64,000 nucleotides of DNA from Asterella californica (lineage: Eukaryota > Streptophyta > Marchantiopsida > Marchantiales > Aytoniaceae), in contig JAYKYS010000022.1 in the NCBI GenBank assembly GCA_036924285.1, positions 868,001-932,000 on the forward strand, given 5' to 3'. The stretch's first letter is position 1. Every line of letters begins with the position of its first letter. This document shows, piece after piece, positions 56,055-64,000 of this stretch. The notes under the pieces were generated by a model. That model was not told the origin of the DNA. It did not search any database and was given only the letters and a program-made list of their open reading frames with translations. The translations under genes were made by a program, and so were the position numbers.

Positions 56055-58560
56055 ATCGCATGATCAGAGCCACATTGTCCATTCGTAATTGGTACAAGCT
56101 GATTGGCCCGGGAATAACGGTGAAGGCGAAAGGGTTACTGTGGAGTACGAGGTCGCCACGGGCTCAGGTTTCATGTTTATTCTTTACTCACTTTGCCGTG
56201 AGTCGGTGACCATTATCTGGCATACATTTCAGTTGCATCCGTACATACGGTAGAGTGGAGGATGGATTACTAGCAGGGCTTTGGAAATATTTCTAGGTGC
56301 AATGCCGAAGGTCGACGCGTAATAAGGTCGGTAAATGAGACGCTTCTGGTGACATTCCATGGCATTTGATATGGCTAATAGCAGGTTTATAGAGCAGGTT
56401 TTCAATATGTGTTCGAGTTTCTGCCGTAGCTGGATTTTTGAGGATGATGAGTCCATTTGGGAACCAGTTATCCCTATCTGAATACACGTGTGGATGTGGT
56501 GTGGTATTTCTACGGTTCTGACCCAAAACTCCGTGTATGTCCAGAAGCGATTCAGCGATAATGCTAGAAAAGCGTGGCCGATCATACATACCAGTATATG
56601 GTTCTTGAGCTATGCTATGCGGATACACAGTTAGAGGCTAGGACAGTCTGAGGGCAAAGAAAATGTGAGAGGGTTGAATAATTATCTGTTGGTGAGCTAC
56701 ATTACTCAGGTTATTTTGCGGAGGCTTTAATATGGTAACTGTTACGTATCGAAGATGTAGGTGGTTTTGACTATAGCCTGCGTTATCCGTTGCTAGGATG
56801 GAGGTATAACGCGTGTTGCTCATAAATATTCGGTACCAATTTGCTGAAACTCCTTAGAGTAGGACGGTCTGATGCTCCTGTTGAGCACACTGATAAACAT
56901 TTGTGATATGGGTACACACATCAGTGGGGATAATGATCAGTTAATCAAAATCAGTTATCCCTGACCCGAAACTCATGTAGGCTTGATACTACAACGGTTG
57001 TGGCTCATACTGTAACGTCTCGCCAACAAATTTGCAGGCGTAACTGATATTTGTATTTCATATTTCAAGCTACAAGCATTTACTTCCGCCACCCGCCGGG
57101 TGTTTGCCCTTTTTCTCTGTGTCCCATACTGGGACGTACTGCTGTTGGTGAGCGGTTAGACCTCAGTGCTGTCTTGTCGTGTCTTTGTACTGAAATGAAT
57201 GAATGGTCTGCACGTTTTGCCTTCATGGACTGTAATGTTTAGAGGAGTTCGAGTAGAAGTCAAGGGCTCAACAGAAGAACAAGAAGTATTTTACAGATGT
57301 CCGTGCAGTACAGTGGAAGGGAACTTCTGAGCACTGCTTGTACTGCACTTTTTGACTGGAGAAATGGCGTGCATGAGGTAATATGAAGGCGATGTAGTGA
57401 TTTACATTCGTTTTCCCGAGGGAATTCGGGTGACTCCTGACGAAAGTCGAAACGTGAAAGGACGACTGATGGATCTGACCTGTCTTCAGATGTTATTGAG
57501 GGTGAGTCAGATTCCAAGGTAGTCCTTTCCAGCATATCACCAATTTTGCCGTTGCTCAGAATCGCTACAGGATTCCTTCGCTGGAACTGCTAGTTTTAAC
57601 ATGTCACACTTCACAGTAGAAGCAGTTAGTTGGAGTATGGGCTATCCTGACGCGAAGGCAACGTCCACGCTTGTGAACTTGACGAAGGATGCAACTCAGA
57701 CGGCAGCCTACACTCGTAGGGACTGAAAGGAGGAAACTATCGTCGCGTGACTCCAAAGTTGGAGTTGTTGTTTAGATAAGGAGCTTTGCTCTATTGTGTA
57801 TTTTGCATTCCCATTCTCGCAGGGAACCGGGTTGATCATAGAGACCTGAACCGAGTTGTACTTTTAATAGTTCTCATATTAGATATTGCTGAGTATTGCA
57901 TCTTGTAGCAAAGGTTTTGTGCTCATCGTTTCTCTCCAATATTCTACTAAGACATGGTATTAATTTCGGAGTTAGCATACTGCTGTAGTTCCCCAGGCTT
58001 ACCAACAATTCTATCCATTACTAGTGACATGAGATATTTAGTTTGGCTTGCGAACGAAGGATATCGAAATCAGGCAATTCAAAACTTGTTGCAGACTCTG
58101 ACCTCATGTTTATGGATACAGCCTCGTTCCTCTCTGCCAAGTATATATTTTGGGATCTTTCCGCCAAGTATATTCTTGGGATCCGCTCCACCTTGCCTGC
58201 TTCTCGTAATCCTGGGTCCATCAATCCATCTTCCATTCTCACACCAATATAGTAAAACAGCACGCCAAGCGTGTTGGTCTCACCCTGCTTCTGCGAAGTT
58301 CAGCTCAAGTTCCAACTGAACATTCCCACCGACGGGATTGGTGTGACTCTAAACCGTATTGGGTCACATGGATCAGAATGTGCAGGGTTACAAACCTATT
58401 CTATCCCGCGCAGTTTTTCCAAACTCACAATACAGTCGACTCTCTCTAATTGCATCGTGTCGGTAGAATTAAAAGTTTTGCATTTAACATGACATGTAAA
58501 AGAGAGAGTTGACCCAACAATTTATTTTGATTATTGTTCAAGTACAGATGGTATGAAAAT
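56055..58560. other. EAF 3' region and intergenic DNA, no recognised gene
   Basis: The first part is presumably EAF 3' UTR. Frames such as 56229-56585 (minus) and 57954-58319 (plus) have no recognisable similarity. GCCAAGTATATATTTTGGGA and GCCAAGTATATTCTTGGGA form a small 27-bp tandem duplication at about 58134-58187. Confidence 0.45.
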
Positions 58561-61500
58561 TTGAGTAATTGTAGTTTGTCCACGTTGATTCAGTGTTTTC
58601 TTCGTAAGTTTGATAATGCTTATTAAGTACCAGCAGATCATCAGAGGATATTTGTTCACCTTATACTCACAGGATATATAAGAGAGTATAATATAAAAAA
58701 TATTTAAAAGGTAAGAATTTGTGCTTATATGATTAAAAATCGACGGTTGAGATCATTTCGAGATATCCTTTAACTACATAATGAACCTAAAATCTTATGC
58801 AATATGCAGTTAAAGGTTATGCAGTTATCCTCGTTGAATGTCACCGTACTCATCTATTTCTATGCAATTAGATAATTATGCAAATATAAAACATGCATTT
58901 AGACAGAGTCGAAGATAGTACGTTGTGCTTAGATATTCTAAAAAATATTTTAATTATAATCATACTTTACGTAGATCTTTAATACATTTTTTCTTACAAC
59001 AGGTTCAAACTTATGAGTTTAGTGAAAATTCATGAATCATGATTAGTTTCAATTACGCAAGAACAGCAAAGATAGTAAAATGTATCATGCAGCAAGATAA
59101 CATGCACCACAGGAGCATGTGAAGCTTCAGCAAACACCCGAAAGAAGATTTAACGCACCGATATTCAACTTCTTTCCTTCAGGTAGTGGAGTTACATATA
59201 TGATCAATTCTCATTGCATATTCACCTCTTCCATGTTTGGAAGAGAAGACATGAGAGTCGTTTAATTTATCAGCTAACTTTTCTGATGAGAAAGGTTGGG
59301 TGATAAATTAAACTCTACACAAAATCAATTTTCCGACAAGAAAACAGACTAGTCTTGTGGTTTTTGGTGCGCAATTGAACACACATGACATGTGTTTTTC
59401 CCGGAAGATCCGAAATGTAATCTGTAATTATTATATGCAATTATTTTAAAAACATAATTTTATTTAAAGATATTGACATTTATCTTTTAATACTTACAGA
59501 TTCCATCTAACACGTAGATGACACCCCATTGTAATGTCCGGTTCAATCGCAATTTTAGATTTTTTTCTTTTCTTTATGTTTTTCTTTTCCTCCCTTAGGC
59601 CAAAAGTGCACTTTGGATGTATATTATATACACTCAAGATAAGAATTCGAGAAGAACGATGTTACTAAATCTTTAACCTTTCAATTACAGAATTTACACC
59701 AAAATACTTTTATAATCTACTCATTCAAGAGTCCTTGTTGAGAATGAGGGAAAAGAGTAACAACTTTCTCCGACATATTATATTGGTTTCGAGGGTTCCT
59801 CCATGTATGGTACAATGCTTAGTTTAGTATCTTGACTAATGGAATGAGATCCAAGGATGGCCTCTGCACATCTTCCATCGAGATTTCCGTCTTATGTCAA
59901 AAGGGTTAGAGGCTGTCATCCAATGAGCAAACATTTGTCGAGAGAAAAGAAGCTTGACTCTGATTCTCGACAATTAGTTATGCTTTCTTCTATGCATATT
60001 CACCCTCTCCCTAGTTCAGAAGAGGGGAAATATATATATTTCTCCCTTTAATTTATATATTAACATTTTTTTGGAAGGGTTAGGTTATAAATCAAAATTT
60101 TCAGTTGTAAATGTTTCTACTGTTTGTGGCAGAGGTGTAAGAGAAAGATCAATATTCCTAACTTGCTTATGGTTTTTGGATTACTCCAGCGGCCATGTGT
60201 TATGAAGGTATAGGTCAGTATAGGTTTTCAATTTCAATAATCTAAATTAGTACTCTAAAGCAAGGTAAATTTAGAGCAAAGTTGTCACTTATTGCTCCTG
60301 TCTAAGATGTATTTCGGAAGCAAGTCTAGTATCACTCTTGTATTTCATCACACATTTTCTTCTTGCTGCCTAATGTATTTTTCACTCAACTGTTCTTGAA
60401 GCAAGTTGCAAGCTAATTGGTGTTGATAATATTCTGAGGTGGGTAAATGTTTTTTCTTCTTCTCCTCAGCCAGATGTGCAGTTTGGATGCATATTGGACA
60501 AGAATTGAATTGTAATAGTTACACCAGTCGGATGACTGGTTTAACCTCTGTTACTAGAAGTGTTTATGAACCAAAATGGAATATTTTCAACTAGACCGTT
60601 ACGTAAAAGAAATCAGTTTCTAAGGAGCAAGCTTTGAGGATTAGACTCATTTATCCATCTCTTTGTAAATCTCGTGAACAGTTGCATGCCAATTAGCTGC
60701 AATCATTCACATTCTTTCTTGCATCGGTTCATAGGAAAAGTTGAGCTCCATAGACGTCAAGTATAACATTCTATGCGTGTCCAGAAGGGTCTAACTCACT
60801 TAGAATGACTAAAGAGTTTAAGGTTTAAATGTCATGTTTAGCGTAGTGATTTTGCAAGTTCAAGTCGGCTGGCTTATACAGATTCACTATCCCACCACCT
60901 GACACTAGTACTTGCAAGTGGGTGGTGTAATTCGTGTAATAGCACAAAGCTTCACAATGTAAAAATAAACATACAGTTTAGGTTCCAAGAACCTCTCTCA
61001 CAATGGACGGATAGAATTCATCTCTTACTTCGAAACGGGTTCTAGGGATTGATGGTCTCCCAAATGAAGCAGTTCATGAGCTTTGGAGTATTTTAGAACC
61101 TTTATATTACCATATATTACTACATTCTAAGACACTAAAGTCCTCTAAGATTTTTTGTTGAAAGACGTCAAATTGGTTGAAAGACGTTATACGTATGTTA
61201 CTTAAAGTGAACATCTTAGATTATCTCATGGAGTGGCATCCCATTACATTACTTTGTACATTTTTTCCTTAAATTCTAACAGCGTGCTTTGGTTTTGCCT
61301 TGTATTATGCCTATGCAATGCAACTTTGTCAAGTGCAAGACAACAATACATAATATACTCATTTATGTTTGCAACATGACTTTCTCAAGTGCGCAAAGAA
61401 GTTTGTTCTCTTCTTTTAAAGTGAAGATGGTGAAGATAGAAGAAAAGGTTGGTGACACAACAGAAAGGTCTGAATCAGATGGTTCTGATGATTCGTCTGA

Positions 61501-64000
61501 ACATTCAGATTCGCAGTAGTTGAGTTTTGCAATATGTTTAGTTTTCAAGGGCTTGTGAAGGGGTTCTTTGATGCCCCTGCATTTTGAAGATGTTACAACC
61601 GAGGGACTTCAAAGTCATCCCGGTTGAGTCTATAAAGTTTCTCGGTACGTGTTTCAGGCAGTGCGCGATCAGCTATAAAGTTATTCCCAACATTAACGAT
61701 TTCCTATCTCAAGATTGTGTTGGTTAAGAGAACGACAAATGAACCTTACATATATGTCAGATTTTGATTTAAAGTTCAGCAAAATTCATCACGACCCTTC
61801 CTAATTCGGAGCCGTCGCTCCATGCAGTTCGTGGAATGACGTCTGGTAAATCTTGTACCCGTAACATGACTGCAACGTTTACTTATAAACTTCTGTCCAA
61901 AAGATAAAGTGAAGTATGTACACTGATTATATGATGGAGCTGCATGTTTGCAAGACTACACCATGCTCCACTATTATCAATGCATGTATTCTTTGCAGTG
62001 AAACCGAAATTAATCTATCAGAAGAAGAATTGATAATATTACATGTATAATTACGGCCACTGAACAATAAAGGCTATCGGAAATGCAGAATGAAAAAATG
62101 CATGACAAGATTGATTAGCACTTCTTGTCGTTGACAAATCAGAATGGTTAAGTCAGTAACTCTCACAAATGAAGCACTTCGATCCACCTATCCACGACAG
62201 ATGAGGTTGCAGGTGCACTTTACATGTATTTTGGCTCTGTCTTCTTCGGAGAGGACCAAGATCTACAGGTCTTTTGTCAAGAGAAATAGATCATCTTCAC
62301 TTTCCAGAATTCCATAAATGGTAATTTGAATTGACATGTTTTCCACAATCTTGTTGTTGTTCCGTTGTTGTAACTTCTACCATTTAGCTATCTCAGAAAT
62401 AACGCAAGAAAATGCACTTGACACTAGTCATTTCTACCTTGCCTCTATGAGCATTCTGCACATGCACATATGCAGTGCATCCAAATGACCAGCATCAGAT
62501 TTTCTCCAGTGTCACCATTCATATGGTGGTTTGTCGTGCGTTATTTCCTTGGTTAATTTTTTTGCCCATAGAACTCTCAACTACTTGGCTCTGATTGAAC
62601 AGATTTTATTTTATTCTTCTCACTCTTGTACTTCTTCACGAGACAATCCATCTTGTTTCGTAAACTGTGTATTTCTAATGTCTGTATATCCTTGAACTTT
62701 CCAACCAATAAACATATACGAAAAGACAATGTACTAAGTATTGAGATATTCCATGTGTGCAAATTGGATTGATGTGCTATAACTTGTCAATTCATACCTG
62801 AAGCTTCAGACGGGTGTCTTGCTTTTTTCTTTGTTATTGTTGATCTTTTCTTTTTAGAACATTGAGAACATTTCACCACCCCATTCTTTCCTCGATGAGA
62901 ATCTTCAGTCGTAAGGTTCACTAGTTAATTTTGTTCAACAGAGGTGCAAGTAAAATAATATAATTTTTATTTAGAAAAGAAAATATGTAAGCTCATTTTT
63001 ATAAAAATATAGTATTTTGGAATTTTTTGAAACTTTAAAGTAAAAAGAAATTTTAAAAATTCCCAAAGTGATAGTTTTAATTAAAATACCTCTTATATTA
63101 TAATTAAATTAAATTAAATTAAATTAAATTAAGATATTTAATTTATAGTTCGACTCGCATATGATATGGATCAGTAGGTTGAAGTGAACCGTCGAGGGTC
63201 TTCAGTAATCTCAGTTAAGCTTGCTCCAAATCTCATTTCAGCCATGGGAACTGAAAGATACTTTCCTGGAAGAACACCAAGTAAGTTATAAGACATATCA
63301 ATGCACCCTAAACATATTTGCAATTGAACTCAAGACTTTGATGAAAGCATGAAAAGTTCTCCTCTTAAAGATAAAAAGTTCCAGTCACACAAGTGAGATG
63401 AGTCGAAATTAAGAGCATTATAAGTTGAAGTAATTTCATACTTGTAGAGGATCAGAACTCTGTACCAGTGTTTGTTAACTATCCCGTCTGTTCATTAATC
63501 TATTATCGCACGATGGAAATGAGAACCCAGACGACCTTCAGTCGTAGGTTTGTCTTGCTTGACATATCGAGTCTAGTTGAAAGCCTGCACATCAGTTTGG
63601 CGTTTAGTGCCTAGCCGGATGCAACTCACGCAATGTGAATCGTCTATCTGGCTGACTTTCTTCACCCAGAGAGTCATTCGATCACCAGAGATGCCATCAC
63701 TGTTGCGTGAGCCACAATGACAACCAAGAAAATGCCATGTCATCTGGCGAGGTTATGGTAGTGGTTTAAACCTCCAGTATGAGTATAAAAGCAGGAAAGA
63801 CTTTTTTCCCTCACAATGTCCTTTCAGTATGAAGTAAAGATTCACTTTTGCTCTAAGAAACTTCTAAATCTTCTATAGGAAAAGGAGAGAGAATTGATGC
63901 AAGAGAGAACAAGTATGTGTAGCTAATTGTTTACTGAATAATGAGATAGGAGGTCCATACTCCAGGTATTTATACTTTGGTACAAGGGCAGGTTAGACCT
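58561..64000. other. AT-rich DNA without a recognised gene, with diverged duplications
   Basis: Two related segments occur at about 59215-59320 and 59993-60100 (GCATATTCACC(C)TCT...GAAGAG, then TTTAATTTAT and GGTTGGGTGATAAAT versus GGTTAGGTTATAAAT). A second pair is at 59575-59660 and 60455-60520 (GTGCA(C/G)TTTGGATG(T/C)ATATT). The first contains a hairpin with 12-bp arms GTTTAATTTATC/GATAAATTAAAC (about 59259-59312). An (AAATT)n tract lies at 63102-63133. A TATA-like GAGTATAAAAGC at about 63780 could be the promoter of an LTR running off the window, but nothing confirms it. Confidence 0.45.

Noticed and set aside
63770..63800. Promoter of a host gene
   Set aside because: A TATA-like element alone, with no coding sequence before the window ends; could equally be an LTR promoter.

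Overview
This is nuclear DNA of a plant, probably a non-seed land plant (bryophyte or lycophyte-like); the species cannot be fixed from the sequence. Three host genes have GT-AG introns and plant-type products: a SWEETIE/HEATR5-like HEAT-repeat protein, a BIG BROTHER-like RING E3 ligase, and an ELL-associated factor (EAF). They sit among several transposon classes: Ty1/copia, Ty3/gypsy, PIF/Harbinger, and a rare HUH-endonuclease element of the Replitron type, which is known to be abundant in non-seed plants.

Layout. About 0.5-9.4 kb: 3' part of SWEETIE (+), at least 12 exons, with intronic repeats. 11.5-13.8 kb: decayed PIF/Harbinger element (-). 13.86-18.39 kb: full-length but dead copia element with both LTRs. 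19.6-23.3 kb: gypsy debris in two opposite orientations. 25.0-25.2 kb: fragment of a dispersed repeat. 25.7-25.9 kb: 51-bp tandem repeat. About 26.06-29.0 kb: Replitron-like element with hairpins, candidate flanking direct repeats and a Y1 HUH transposase; two strong hairpins, one abutting a CRESS-type nonanucleotide, lie just beyond it. 32-33.9 kb: RING E3 gene. 37.0-38.6 kb: dispersed repeat with internal 157-bp tandem units. 38.7-41.6 kb: second, much better preserved PIF/Harbinger element (+). 42.2-42.7 kb: unrecognised 151-codon ORF. 42.9-43.8 kb: minisatellite. 44-53.4 kb: AT-rich, repeat-rich, gene-free block with another copy of the dispersed repeat and many palindromes. 53.8-56.05 kb: complete EAF gene. 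56.1-64 kb: mostly AT-rich DNA without a recognisable gene.

How it works together. The three host genes are functionally unrelated: clathrin/AP-1 traffic and sugar or growth control (SWEETIE), ubiquitin ligation (RING), and transcription elongation (EAF). The accessory DNA is the more interesting part. The Replitron-like transposase has an HLH metal-binding motif and a YxxK nicking motif but no helicase domain. Its upstream ORF stops exactly where the HUH fold begins, in the -1 frame relative to it, so that skipping one base at the stop codon would join them. All exon boundaries were read by eye from splice consensus and phase; none has transcript support.
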